A DNA stretch of 64,000 nucleotides from Parachlorella kessleri (GCA_001598975.1 BBXU01000840.1:1-64000), one strand, 5' to 3'; positions 34,538 to 46,600 are shown, counted from the stretch's first letter. Made by a program: numbers and translations. The notes: a model not told the origin generated them from the letters alone.

Positions 34538-37500
34538 TCAGATCTTGGGCACCGACAATAGCTGCTCGCCCATCCCCACCACCTCCAGGGCTTCATTTGA
34601 ATGCCCCAGCAGGAAAGTGTCGGTCAGCTGTGAGCAGCCCCAGACAGACAGGCGGCGCAGGGAGCGGCAGGAGTCTACTAGGTGGCCTAGTGCCTCATTA
34701 GAAAGCTTGCGGCACCACGACACATCCAGCTCCTGCAAGCGCGGCAGGCAACGCCTTGGGTACATCATCTCGTGTGTCGAGGATGGGGCGGCCGAGCTGT
34801 GCCCTTATGCATTCACAACAAGCTCGTTCATTGGAGCAGGTAGTTCGTACCTCTGGAACTGACACTTTTTGAGAGATTGACAGGTCCATACACTGTGCTA
34901 GACATGCATGGCTGCAGATGCCAAGCTCAGGTACCAATAGCTTCAGATGTTTCAGCAAGGCACACAGGGGACAGGTACGCAATGCATACGCCTCCCTCCG
35001 CAGGGGGGACAGCACACCGTATCTCTGACCGGCCGCCCACAGAGAGGAGCAGAGAGGAGCCCGCAAAAGAAAGGTGGGAACAGCACTGTTCTGTGTGGCA
35101 CGACGCCGAGCCTGTCAGTACAGCACAATTCTATCTCGTCTCTGTTCGCCCTGCCTGCCACCCTTACTGATAACACCGGACCAAGACAACTCCCACCTGC
35201 AGTGTGTCCTTGCAGTAGAGTGCCAGGGCAGCCAGGGCAGGCCCTTCAACCTGCACAGCAACAAAGCAGGATGCCACGCGGAATGTGGGTGGTGTCAGGG
35301 TCATACTGATTGGCAAGAGTGCACCGGCACACCTCACAGGGCACAGAGGTGTGAATCAGTGCGCCCTTGCGACATAAGAACAACACGCACCGAATACATA
35401 CCTCTCCCCCCTAGGCAAAGTGCACGACCCGGCCCTCGCCTCCCCATCCAAGAGGCAAGACAGCGGCCACCTGCTTGCTGAATGCACGCCGAAACTTAGG
35501 CCGCTGCATGCACGTCAGTATGGGACCCATGCAGGCTACCTGGGTCATGCCATGGAGTGACAAGCTGCGCAGCGTGCCGCCCTCAGCCAGCTTGACTAAC
35601 CCCTCCTCGTCAATTCGGGTCAGTCGGCGCAGTGAAACATCCTGCACAGTTGTTGCATGGTTACGGGGCAGCGGCATGGGGGTGAAAGTCCCTTGCCAGT
35701 CCTCTTGCACACTTGAAAAAGTCAAAGGGAACCTCTGACTAACAGTTGCTGCTACAGGACTGCGCCCCGGTTGCTTCATCCCCGGTCGAAGCCAAACGGG
35801 CGCAGGAGCACATGCAGAATGAAGCACTTGGCGGCATGGTAACCAGGCAGCCGTCACTAAACTGTTTGTCAGCAGCTGTTGGTGGGTCTGGTGGCTGCCC
35901 CGCACAGAGCAAGCACCCAACATGCATGCCACCAGCCTGAGATACTCAGCGGCACCGACAGATGTCAAACCGCGCCAACCAACAAGCTCCAACATAATAA
36001 GCTTGGCAAGCGAGCATCTTCCATCCGGTAGCAGAACGTAAACCGTGCGGACGCAAGGCCAGCCCACCTGTATTGACTTGCAGCGCCCTGCTAAGGATAG
36101 CACGCCCCGGGAGGTCACCTGCACACACATCAGAGCGCATCAAGACTCCAGCAGAAATGCAGGGCTGAGTGGGGCAGTAACGGTGCAGCAGAAGACCACA
36201 CGGTCCTGAAATTATCTCCACCCGAGTTGCTGCCCATGCTTCTCTTGCAGAGGGCAGGCAAGGACCAACCTCTCTTGCCATAGACACATGACTAAGCACA
36301 CATCTCACGCTACAACACAAGAATAGGGTACCCTTCAACACCTTGGCATGGATGGTGTGTAAATATAAAGCATGACAGACTTCCCATGCGCCCTAGTACC
36401 GATCTGTTAGGGGGCCAGTCACCCACCTTAGTGCACTCATTTAGGCGTAGTTCCAGCAGACCTGGCAGCGCCAGCGCGATAGCTGCCACGCCGTTGTCTG
36501 TCACGGCAGAGCAATGACAGAGCGAGAGGCGCAGCAGCTGGGGACAGCAGGATAGGCGGGCCAGCAAGGTATCCGATACCTCCGGGATGCCGTTTAGGAC
36601 CACTGCAAGGAAGGGTAGTGGGAGCTTGGCGGAACTACCACTGCTGGCACTGCCAGTAACAAACAGCACTTGTAGCCTTGCTTTACACCTGTCACTTTGC
36701 CTCATACAAGTGCCAACCGGCCAGCACTGCTACGCCTGCAGGCCCGCCAGATCGTCAGGGTTTCTTTTCGTTTTTCATTGCACCACGACAGGCTCCCTGC
36801 CACCTCTTGACACCGACCACCTTCAGGCACGGCAAACCCTGCACCATAAGCGCCCCCGCACCCCCTCCTGTCACCTGACTCCAAGAGCGGCAGACCCTGC
36901 ATAAACAGACACCACCCCAACCCCCGTCACCTGACTCTAAGCGTGACAGGCCCACCAGCGCTGCGCCTATGGTGTGCTCTGCCAGCCCACGGCACTCGTC
37001 CAAATCAAGGTGCCTGCAATCCAATATCATATCACGTGATGGCTCAGCAGTAGTGGCACCTAGCTCAGGAATAGTACCTGAAAGACTTCGAGCTCAATCC
37101 AACAGGATTGGGACAACACGTTCTGAGGGCGCTACCAACTGTTCATTGTTTTTTGGCCTAACGGTCAGCCTAAGCTGACCGTCCCGCAAGAGCAAAATGG
37201 ACTGCAACACAAGTCAGGCTGCACAGAAGCTGTTGGCGCACCGTAATGCACGCGGGAGCGAGCGCTGCAGCGCTGGCCCCAGTGTCCATGATGCATACAG
37301 GGAGTTCAGCCGGCCTGGCTCCAACACATCGCAGTGCAAGCACGCTGATGTTGCATGGGCGCCAAAGAGGGCCACTCGACCGGTCACACCCCCCAAGAGC
37401 ACAAACGGGACGGAGGCATCATCTCTGCGGCGCCAGCAAGTTGCCGGTAGGGCTGCTTCGGGGCAGGACCAGCAAGCTGTGCAGGAACCCCCAGGCGCAG

Positions 37501-40500
37501 AGGTGATGGTGCAGGTGGTACAACAGAGACACCCCACACACCGTAGGTTGGGCACGAGTGAAGGTAGCTGCTCCAGGGCTGGCCCTGCCAGGCGTGAGCA
37601 CTGAGGGAGTGACAGCTCGTGGAGGCTTCGCATGCCCCTCAGCAACGCCACTAGGCCCTGCGGCAACAGAGTCACTGACATGACACATTGACTCGAGGAC
37701 AGGTTTACTGAAATTGGATACTTGGTGCTTGGCTGATAGGCCTAAACCAACATCAGGTGGGAGGGCACCATTCAGCTACACCTGTCCAACTTTTGGACAG
37801 CTAGCTAGCTGGCGAAGGCAACAAGCAATGAAGGTGCAGCGGCAAAGCATGAGCACCACCTGCGCAGCCCCGCTGGGCTCATGCTGGCACTACTAGCTTC
37901 CCAGTGGTGCATGGGGGGCTACCAAGCCCTGGACATTTTAGGTGGAAAGGGCGGAGGCCATGAGCTAATCACCACAGTTCAACCCATGCACAACCAGTAG
38001 CCAGCAGCCCTTACACCGCCCAGGAGGGTTGCTGGGCTGCTGGCTTTGCTGGGTTGCTTTGCGACACACAGGTTGGCTTGATATATTTTACGTTCCCTTG
38101 CCCAGTGTGCTGTGCCACAGTCTCACAGACTCTCCCCTACCTTGTCTGAGAGGCAGTACCTTGTCTGAGAGGCAGTATCTTGTCTGAGAGGCAGTACCTT
38201 GTCTGAGAGGCAGTACCTTGTCTGAGAGGCAGTACGCGCCGCTCAGCCGCAGAGAGGTAGCTGCAGGGTAGCCCCCAATGGCGCCAGCAAAGGTGGCCGC
38301 GGTGTCGTCCGTCAGGCTGCGGCCGCACAGCCCTAGGTCAAGCTTCACCAGCCTGCACATAGCGTGCGGTGCAAAGACTTTAGTAACACAAATGGACAGA
38401 TATCAGCTTGCAAATTTGTGGCTTGCGCCAACCCAAAGGTGAGAAATGTGGCCTTAGACACTCAGTGAGCTGGCTAGCCCAAAAGCTCCTCCAGCAACCC
38501 CACTGCATAGGGAGTGCATGTGCTCGAGTATCAAACCTGGTTCTGGGGCTCGGTGGGCGTGCTACATCCTGCCTATCTGTTGGAGTCCCCATACGAGGAC
38601 CACGGCACCACTGTCAGTGTAGAGGCTGCCAGGCCAAGCTGAGACCTACCCCTCACAATTATCATTCCAACAAACTCGGAAGCTCGTGCGGGGGAGTGTT
38701 CTGCCACGCTAAAGCAGGCTGTTAAACATCTACAAACTCCATGGCGGCCACGCTTCGCAACTGCACGACTTGCCTGGTCGTCGCGCAAGCTAGGAGCAGC
38801 TCCTGCATGCAGTCTGCCTGGATCTGGGTGCAATCGGGGAGGACAAGCTCTGAGGGACCCTCCTCTGTGAACAGCTTCACCACCATGGGAGACAGCCGGC
38901 GGCGGCAGCAGACCGCAGCAGCGATCCGGCCCTGCACAGGCGCGCACACAGACCAAACCAACAATTAAAGACTCTCAGACCATCGGGCTGCAGGGCGTAC
39001 TGGGTGCCACGCATCGGCTGCCATGCACCAACAACGCACCAGTGCTCCAAACAAGGACGACTACCGCACCCTGAGGAGCTTTCCAGCACACCCGCTCGAG
39101 CGGAAGACAAGAGAGCACAAAATACCATGAAGTGCATCGAGTCGCCGCAGCACCCATGGCTGCTATGCATCCTAGCGACTAGCCATGCCAGAAAATGGGT
39201 CTCAGCCTATTTTTTCAGCACACCTTGACCACATCAGGGATGCCCCAGAGGGATTCCACATCCTCAATATACCGCACCACCAGTTTCATGGCGAGCTCAA
39301 AGAGGGGCGGCACACTGTTTTTGGGCCTGCAGCAAGCAAGCATGCCGGGGAAGCCCGCCCATCGCAAAATAACAACCCTCGGCCACAGCCTATTTGGCAC
39401 AGCAGTGCGCACAATGGGGCCCTCCGCTGCGGCCTCAGATTTAATAGCAGCACGGCAGCAGGTTATCCAAATAAAAGCATCAAGACCGCCCTTTTCCTGC
39501 TTTGAGATCACCCAACAAAGCCATGCCGGCCTCCGGCCACACTCCACCCCTTTCGCCTCCGTCCCATGACCGCCCTGATCCAGCCAGGCACAGCGCAAGG
39601 CGTAAAATCATCTCTTCAACCCCATTCATAACACCCCGGCACCACCCTAGATTTTAACACAGCCAGCCATACGTATACATGGAACTACAAATAAAACTGC
39701 CAGGAAAACAACAGAGAGGACTGCAGCCAAGCTGCGCGCACCTGGGCCCCAGCCTGACATCCCTGCTGGGCACCCAGTGCACAGCCGGCTGCTGTGGGCG
39801 GTCAGCATCGTCCCCATGCAGTAGCGCCTCCTGCCGCTTCTGGCGTGCCTGCTCCCTGGCATTCACCAGCTCCACTGCGCTGGACCACATGCCCAGGTTG
39901 CGGGCCTGCAACGTACAAGAGATTTGGCTATCGGCTGAGGCATGGAGGCAGCAGCAACAAAGGAAGCGCACAGGTCCCTGACATTCACCGGGTCGACCCC
40001 GCTGAACCCACACCGCCCAGGTTGCGGGCCTGCAATGGACTGCAATGTTGCTTTCTGTGAGGCATCAGCAGCACCAGAGGCACGCGGCTATCTGCCATAC
40101 ACCGGCTCCAGAGCTCGCAGTCACGGGGCCAGGTTGCGGACCTGCACCAGTCTGAGTTCTGGTAATCAGAGGTGGCCTCGCTAAGACCTTGGCAGCATCA
40201 TCAAGCCACTCAGCTCCCTGGCACTCATCACCTCCTGAGCCCGGCCACGCCCCAGGTTGCAACCGGGGCGAGCTTACCTAAACATGTTTCATGCAGCACA
40301 CACGCCCACACGCAGCGTAACCATACACCAGACTCCAGGCAGCATTGTGCTGGATGTCAAGGACACGCGTGGTGACTCTTGTGCTGAGCAAAGCTTGCCG
40401 GCCCTGCTGAGGTTTGCCCTTGCCACTTGCTTGCCACTGAAGGCAGTAAGCCTTGCCCTTACTACCTCAAAGTGCTCAACTTCATACCACACAGTGCTAC

Positions 40501-41205
40501 ATCTCATCATGCCCCAAGCACATTTGCACCTCCCCACGACACCAACTTGTACTCGCACATAGACAAAACAGAACAGACCTGCCCGCCCCCTCCACAGTGT
40601 TCTATTTCATATTATTTTACTACATATTTTTTACATGGTTTTTTCATGTTATATTATGTGTTGATAAAATAAAAGATTCTCTTTTTATGGGCTTGACCTT
40701 GCTTTTTATAAGCATCAAAAATTTCGTCTGCTAAACTTTCGGAAAAACCTTCTTTTGATTTATCTTTTTCTTTTCTAGTGGTGTGGCTAGCCAGCAGCCC
40801 CAACAGACCTGGGTGCCGCCCACGTGTACGTTATCACCCTCTTCTTGACCGTCTTCCTCGTCTTCATACTTTGCAAAGTGGGCTGCCCGCCTGCACCAGG
40901 GTGGTGCACCCCGTTTGCCGCCTCCCGTGGAAGCACGTCTCCCCAACTTGACATCCAGCTGAGGTAAAGCGTGCTCCACAATGGTTGTTACAAGGGGTGT
41001 GTCAACCAGTGGCGACACACCTTCGGGCCACAGCAGCCATCACCGTCCTCCTGCCCTCCCCAGGTTGACCACCATTGTTGGGTACTGCTGGTGGTGGTGC
41101 TGCGGCCTGGAGGTCGCTCTGCGCCTGTTCATGGTCATCAGAAGCAGCGGCCTCGGCAGGCCTCGCTTCAGGCTCAGCAGCCCTGGTCCTTTTCCTGGGC
41201 GGCAT
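34538..41205 (-). CDS. RAD7: Rad7-like leucine-rich-repeat protein, 12 exons
   Basis: Yeast Rad7 is the LRR subunit of the Rad7-Rad16 global nucleotide-excision-repair complex and of an Elongin C-cullin ligase; plants carry Rad7-like proteins with the same order. Exons: 41044-41205, 40824-40958, 39742-39905, 39224-39326, 38774-38931, 38217-38352, 37542-37657, 36931-37013, 36427-36602, 35540-35641, 35197-35250, 34538-34732. All phases agree, giving 527 residues. A basic N-terminus (MPPRKRTRAAEPEAR) precedes NLGMWSSAVELVNAREQA, PLFELAMKLVVRYIEDVESL and the AMN1/Rad7-type LRRs (RLVKLDLGLCGRSLTDD, LRLSGAYCLSDK, HLDLDECRGLAEHTIG, ELDVSWCRKLSNEALGHLV). The end, LGHSNEALEVVG, is typical of plant Rad7-like proteins. 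The intron at 38353-38773 is GC-AG. Three introns carry tandem copies of splice sites, and another insert resembles organellar rps7. Confidence 0.9.
35145..35175 (-). repeat. Dispersed repeat, short copy in a Rad7-like intron
   Basis: GTTCGCCCTGCCTGCCACCC at about 35144, followed by TTACTGATAAC, a diverged match to the family core and its flank as seen at 3728. Confidence 0.55.
36815..36935 (-). repeat. Tandem copies of an exon end with its splice donor
   Basis: On the minus strand the true exon ends TTAGAGTCAG|gtgacggg (donor at 36930). About 56 bases into the intron a second copy reads CTTGGAGTCAG|gtgacagg (donor at 36874), and a third, decayed copy follows near 36820 (GCCTGAAGGTGG). Each copy follows a tgcag-like acceptor. 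Only the first donor gives the LRR reading RLES|VVLNGIPEVSD. Confidence 0.75.
38141..38235 (-). repeat. Five 19-base tandem repeats, each with a splice donor
   Basis: The unit (minus) is TACTGCCTCTCAGACAAGG, five near-identical copies, one base differing in the middle copy. The first copy codes YCLSDK at the end of the LRR exon and its AAG|gtactg is the donor that fits the next exon. Every later copy repeats the donor; the last reads AAG|gtaggg. Confidence 0.93.
39785..40265 (-). repeat. Four tandem copies of an acceptor-plus-exon start
   Basis: On the minus strand the true exon starts at 39905 (ttgcag|GCCCGCAACCTGGGC). Decayed copies of the same start lie upstream at 40029 (ttgcag|GCCCGCAACCTGGGC), 40141 (gtgcag|GTCCGCAACCTGG) and about 40260 (GCAACCTGGGGCG). 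Units are 112-124 bases, and each retains a GTGAATG/GTGTATG/GATGAGTG-like block about 40 bases in. Only the copy at 39905 stays open in the Rad7-like frame. Confidence 0.87.
40600..40778 (-). pseudogene. AT-rich organelle-like insert with rps7-like fragment
   Basis: About 180 bases of strongly AT-rich DNA inside an intron of the Rad7-like gene, with sharp edges to GC-rich sequence. On the minus strand from about 40776 a frame reads RKEKDKSKEGF, then SLADEIFDAYKKQGQAHKKR, then diverges and stops at 40654. The second part resembles the C-terminal region of ribosomal protein S7 (bacterial pattern LANEL.DA....G.A.KKRE). Lys codons are nearly all AAA, as in organelle genes. Downstream lies an inverted repeat (CATGaaaaaacCATG). 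I infer a nuclear insertion of plastid or mitochondrial DNA; which one is not decidable. Confidence 0.6.
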
Positions 41206-41820
41206 GTGGGGTGATTCAATGCCCGCCCCTGATGAAGGTCAGCAATCGGTGAGAGACTAGCCAGCCTACAGTGGGAGGTGTCAAACACGCCAGCAAGCTT
41301 TTTACGCCTGGGAAGCTTGCATTAAGAGATGTGTTTCATTGGGTAACATGACGTAAAGAGGGGGGGGGGGTTCACCACAGCTTTAGTCTGCAGGCATTGG
41401 AATTGAATGGAAACGAACCTTTGTCATGAAGCAAGGCATGTTTCAGAGCTAGACACAGGAGTTGAGCTCATGTCTGGGGTGCTTGCCATGCGACCAGCTC
41501 ATGCATGCATCATCGGCTGCAGAACCATTTTTTATGATAGGTGCATAGTGATGGAACGGTCATATCCGGCTGTGGTTCCCAGAGGCGCCACGGCTTTCCT
41601 CGTGCTGCCTCATGCTGCGTTGCCTATCCTCGTGATGCCCTCGTGGAAGTGTCGGAGCAGCCACCGGGCGTGCCGAGCAGTCAGAACTCGCTTTTGCTTA
41701 GTTGCTTGTCGACGCCGCGCTGCATCTAGGTCCCTAACTGGCCCAATTCCCCGTACCCCCGCGAGCCACCTGACGCCTCCTAAGTCCTCAGTTGGTGCAA
41801 AATTTCTGCGACAGGGCAGC
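41206..41820. other. Divergent intergenic region
   Basis: Lies between the Rad7-like start (minus) and the small gene at 41821 (plus). It includes a G-run of about 11 bases at 41360-41370. The frame of the downstream gene is open from 41407, so an earlier start cannot be excluded. Confidence 0.45.
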
Positions 41821-42420
41821 ATGACGACAACAGCAACCTTGTCGGCCTTCGGCACGCGCCCGGCACTCGTTCGGCCTACAACCCCTCACAACAGGGCCCA
41901 GCAGCTCCGATGCAAGAGCTGCGCCAGCTTTCCTGCCCAGCAGGGAGGCTCCCAGCTTCGGCCGCAGCAGTTGCAATACCAACCCAACCCTGCCGCAGCA
42001 GAGAATAACCTGGCGTGCCCTTGGCCCAAGCAAGATCTGCCACAGCAGCAGGCCAGCTCAAAGTCGCTATGGGCAAGGGTTCTGTGCGGCATGGGGCAGC
42101 ACAGTGAGGTGAGCAGCACAGCACTGCACTGTACTCAGGGGCGGGGGGCAATGCCAGCGTCAGTTACTAGCACGGCGTGTCCATCCAACTGGGCTTTTCT
42201 TTCTAACCACCAGTGTACAGTTGGAGGTAGTCTTGGCCCCTCACCTCGCCGTAGTTGATCCTATGTCCTATGTACTCCTTGGTTGCAGGCCCCGGTGACC
42301 GAGGACAACTCGCACCAGCTGCCACCAGAGGTTGAGCAGATGGCGCTGTTCACAGATGGTCCTGAGGCTATGCCAGAGGTCAAAGGCTTGGCTGCACTGT
42401 GGCGTTACCAGGGACTCTAA
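41821..42420 (+). CDS. Small protein with possible plastid transit peptide
   Basis: Two exons (41821-42108, 42289-42420) join at phase 0 (AGTGAG|gtgagc ... ttgcag|GCCCCG) to 139 residues. From ATG 41821 the N-terminus MTTTATLSAFGTRPALVRP is rich in Ser, Thr, Ala and Arg and lacks acids, as in algal chloroplast transit peptides. It continues RAQQLRCKSCASF. The end, PEVKGLAALWRYQGL, may be conserved but I do not recognise it. An upstream in-frame start at 41407 would add 138 residues with no targeting signal and is less likely. Function is unknown. Confidence 0.5.
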
Positions 42421-43687
42421 AAGAGGAAGGCGCTTTCCTACATGCCTGAATTTCGCGTTGTTTACATGCCTCACTTCGGGCGACGCCTGTAGGGTGACCA
42501 TGACAGCCATCTTCTGTACCTCTGTACAATTTTTGTTTGCTGGCTACTGCCTGGTATTTATTCCACTTGTATATAGGCAACAAGGGGTTTTCCAGCTGCA
42601 TCCCTGCCTCGAGTGTCCTGCCGCGGTTGCTTTGCAGGATGTGAGCTGCCATTCTTTAGCGCTCTCTCTCCATTTAGTTAGGTTTCCAGTTAGCAGCTAT
42701 TGCTCTAACAAGAGTTTATGGTGCAGTCCTTTCCCTTCACTGCACTGCCAACCGAGCGTTGCTGTCCGAGTGCAAGTAGGCCTGCCCGTATAATGGGCCG
42801 TGGGTGAACACATTATTCGGGGCAACTTTCTTAACTGTGCCAGTTTTGTTATCTAAGGCTCTTTCTCTTTGTGTCCAAGGGTATTCATACTTACTGATTG
42901 CAACCTGTGGCCGCTATGGCAATAGGCAGAACCTCGCGAGGGACTCAAGTGTAAGCTTACGAGCTAGCTAGCAGAAATCATATGAAGAATATGTTGAACA
43001 GAAGCAGAGTACAGTGCACAAGACATTCTCCGAATAACATGGACAGGGACTAGCAATACTGGGCCCTGCTGGTGGAGCTGCAAACTCGACCGCTGTTCGA
43101 GCCTTGCAGTCCACAGCACGGAGCCCAAGGAAGGCTGGATGCATCCAGCTATAGGATCTCTAAACACATGACCTACACGACACATGCATAGGAAAATTGC
43201 GAGCAGGCCAGCCCAAAGCTGCTACCCCTCCTTTATAGTTTGCCTACCTACTGTAACCCCTACCGCAATACAAGCCACGCACTCAGCCCACCGCCAGCCC
43301 TGCGAGACTGCTGCTCTAGATGCTGGAGATACTCCACTGCTGCTGCAGCCGCCGCCGGCGCACTGCTCCGCTGCTGCTGCCCCCGCTGCATGCCGACTCA
43401 TCCCGAGCTACAAGAGCGACCCAGCCCAATGAAACTGGCTCGAGGTCCATGCTGCTGCCCCAATCTATTGGGAGCGGTTGTCCCGCCCCTGCAAAATGTC
43501 AAGTCAGCAGTCAGATCCGAGCATCTCTGCAGCCTCAACCCTTTGCCTGTAGCCCTTTCTGCTAGACTGCCAGTTCTCAGAGTATGACATGCAACCTGTG
43601 TCCACTGCCTTGTCACCCGCAAGCAGTCCCCTCGAAGGAATGTTCTTCAGTCCTGCACAGACCATGCCCCCTGTACCGGTATATATT
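42421..43687. other. Convergent 3' intergenic region
   Basis: Between the small plus gene and the B55 gene (minus). Short ORFs on both strands overlap one another and show no resemblance to a family. Probably long 3' UTRs and spacer. Confidence 0.45.
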
Positions 43688-46600
43688 TCAATGCCAGCAT
43701 CTCTCCCAGGACCCACTCACATAGAAAAGGTAGAGAGAGTTGGAGGCCGCGGTGGCAATGACATTTGCCTCTGGGTGCCACGACAAGTGCAGCATTTTTT
43801 GTGTGTAGTCAGAGGCTATCGCGTCTTCCCCTGCTGTGAAGCTGCTGCTGCGGCTGCGTGCCCCACCGCGATTAAGAGCAAAGCGCGCTGGCATCTGCAG
43901 CACAGGCGAGCAAGACCAGTTGGGCGAACTCGTATTCACCAGGGATCAAAAAAGGGTATTGGTACAGCTGTGCACATTGCATTCATCAGCACGGCGGCTT
44001 ACAAACTGCCCTGCACAACACTCTGGGCTCACCACTTAAGACACCGCTCACCCGTGCGCTTTGCAGCCGTTTGCGGGTAGGATCCCTGCTGGCTTCCAAT
44101 AGCTCGCTGCTGCCGTCCCTGCCAGCAACCCTGCACCCAGTCCCGAACAACAAAACACTTGGGTAAAGGTAAGGTAGCTAGAGCTGGGCTGCACTACACT
44201 AGATAGTAAGGTGGGTGCCAGACAACAGCGCCAAGCGTGCCACAGCTCATGCCCCAACACCTACCCATGCATCCAAGCCGGCACCAATCCATCTGCCAAC
44301 AATGGCTTGCTATAGTATTTTGCTGACTGGCCCTTGACCATCACTAACATGCTTAACCTCCATGCCTTCACCTCCGTTCCTAAACTTCCAGCAATAAACT
44401 TTCCCACCTGAAGAAGTTGGAATAGGTGCCTGTGCACAAGTGCTTGCCATCGCCCGAGATGCTGCAGTCGAACTTGTCGAAAATACAGTCATTTTCATAG
44501 AGGTCGCACAGCTGCAGCCAAAATGAGAATATCTTATATCAGCACTGCTCCTGCCACTGCACCGGCTGCAACTGCTGTAAAACTCCCTTGCACCGCGGTA
44601 ACTCCCTAGTTCAAGTCACAAATGAATGAAGTGACCATCCATATCTCATATTATGCTAATTGCTCTCCTGTCACTTCAAACACAGTCACGCCATTCAGCA
44701 AATACCTTCCCCCACCCACTTGCGCGCCTTGTACCACCCACCCAACACGCGCACCTTGCCGCGCAGGACCTCATGCACTGGGTACACCGCCACCGGCGCA
44801 TTCTCCATGTGGATGTCCCAGAGCTTCAACGTCATGTAGTCACGCGACAAGATGTACCGGCCGTCCCGGCTGAACTTAATGTCGTTGATGCTGCTGATGA
44901 TTTCTGAGAAGAAGGAGCGCGGGCCCTGCAACCACAGCTCGATGGCTGGTCGCTCAATTGGCTCCAGATCCCCACCTACTAGGTAGCCACCACCACCTCT
45001 TAAACTGCAAACCTTTCCTCCCAGCGCCTTGCTACCTAATCTTACGCAACCACAAACTTCTGCATGCAACCACCAATTTCTGCCTGCGCTGACAAATCCA
45101 ATTCCTCCCAGTTATACCAAATGACGACCGTCACTGGCAACCTTCTCTCACACAAGTTGAAACATCAATTCACACCCACCCACCACTAGCTTCTCTTTCC
45201 ATCGAAATTCCACACCTACCGCCGGCTCAGAGTCCTCAAACATCTTAGCATGCTGGTCACACAGCGCTGCCGCACGCATGTCTGCCAGCCTGATGCAGCC
45301 CTTGCTCGTGCTGTACCCGAAGATGTTGCAATGGTGCGGGTGGAAGTCAGCGCAGGTGATGACCTGCACAAGGACGAACCCAGGGTCATCACAAGGATCC
45401 GTTCAGCCCTCAAGCTAAGAACTTAGTGGGCACAGGCCCGACATCAAGTAATGTCAACAATACAAACCTCTTCATACAGTCACACAATCAGCTACCAAAC
45501 ACTGACTAGATTGTACACTTATATGCAGGAGCCTGCTACCTCATTTTCACACTCCCTGCACCCTCCACAGATTTTGACCTCCCCGCAGGCGGAATCCCGC
45601 ACCTCTGTAAGGTCCTCCATGTTCTGCGGCTTGATGTCCACTATATTGAATGACTGGTCTGCTATGTCCAGGTGCCAGAGGTTGATGCGTAGATCATCAG
45701 CTGCAGTAGATGGCAGGAAAGGCAGTTCCATCATTCCATGCGTGGGCACATACAGACCTTCAACCTGCAACCTATACTGTCACAGCAGGGAGCGTCCCAC
45801 TACGCAACCATGGGTCAAACCATGCAGCAGTACACTGCAAGTGCAACCCACGCTGACCCGCCATGCGAGTTGGCCCAGTCACTAATCCCACAAAACTGCC
45901 AAAATGTGCCCATCCCCACCTGAAACGAAAGTCTCCATATCACTGGACAGTGCTATGGAGTTGATGTGGTATGTGTGAGCATTTGAATATGTCCGCTTAC
46001 ACCGCGTGGCAAGGATGGTTTCGCTGCTGATAACCTGCAGCATGCACACGACCTTGCTTCCTGTCGAAAAGCCTGTTGTATGCTTCACCACAGAGCTCTC
46101 GCCTGTCCCCACCCAACAAACACCTCGCTATCCCTCCCAATGACTTCATCTTTGCACGTTTCTCTTATCAGCACCCAACTCGGGGAAGGGCATCTCAAAA
46201 TTGCCCCTAGTCTCAGTTTGGGTGGGACGCACGTGACAGCAACGTGGCGGGGGCCTAGCTCCGTCGGCTTGCAAACTCGGTATACAGGAGTAGTTGTAAC
46301 CCCATTTCGTCTTTGGCTTTGAAAAGAAGACAAAATGCTATCATTGCCTAACACTGACCCTGCTCTGCCTGTGCTTGATCCTTAATACATCTGATCAACC
46401 ATTTATGCACAAATAGGTCCCCCGTACCTGCCTGCCACAACCATGGCCAGGATAGGAACACCACCCAGCCATGTACCACCGCAGTCAACCGCACCTTCGG
46501 CAACCGAAGTGGCAAGCCAAGCCGCTGCGCCGTCAAAGCTGCAAGGTCCAGCTTTTCAAGCGAAAAGCTGCTGGTGCCGCCTGCTGCCCCGCTGCCGACC

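Noticed and set aside
40561..40734. A hydrophobic plus-strand ORF in the AT-rich block (FYFILFYYIFFTWFFHV)
   Set aside because: AT-rich DNA gives Phe/Ile/Tyr-rich frames by chance. The opposite strand carries the more specific S7-like reading.
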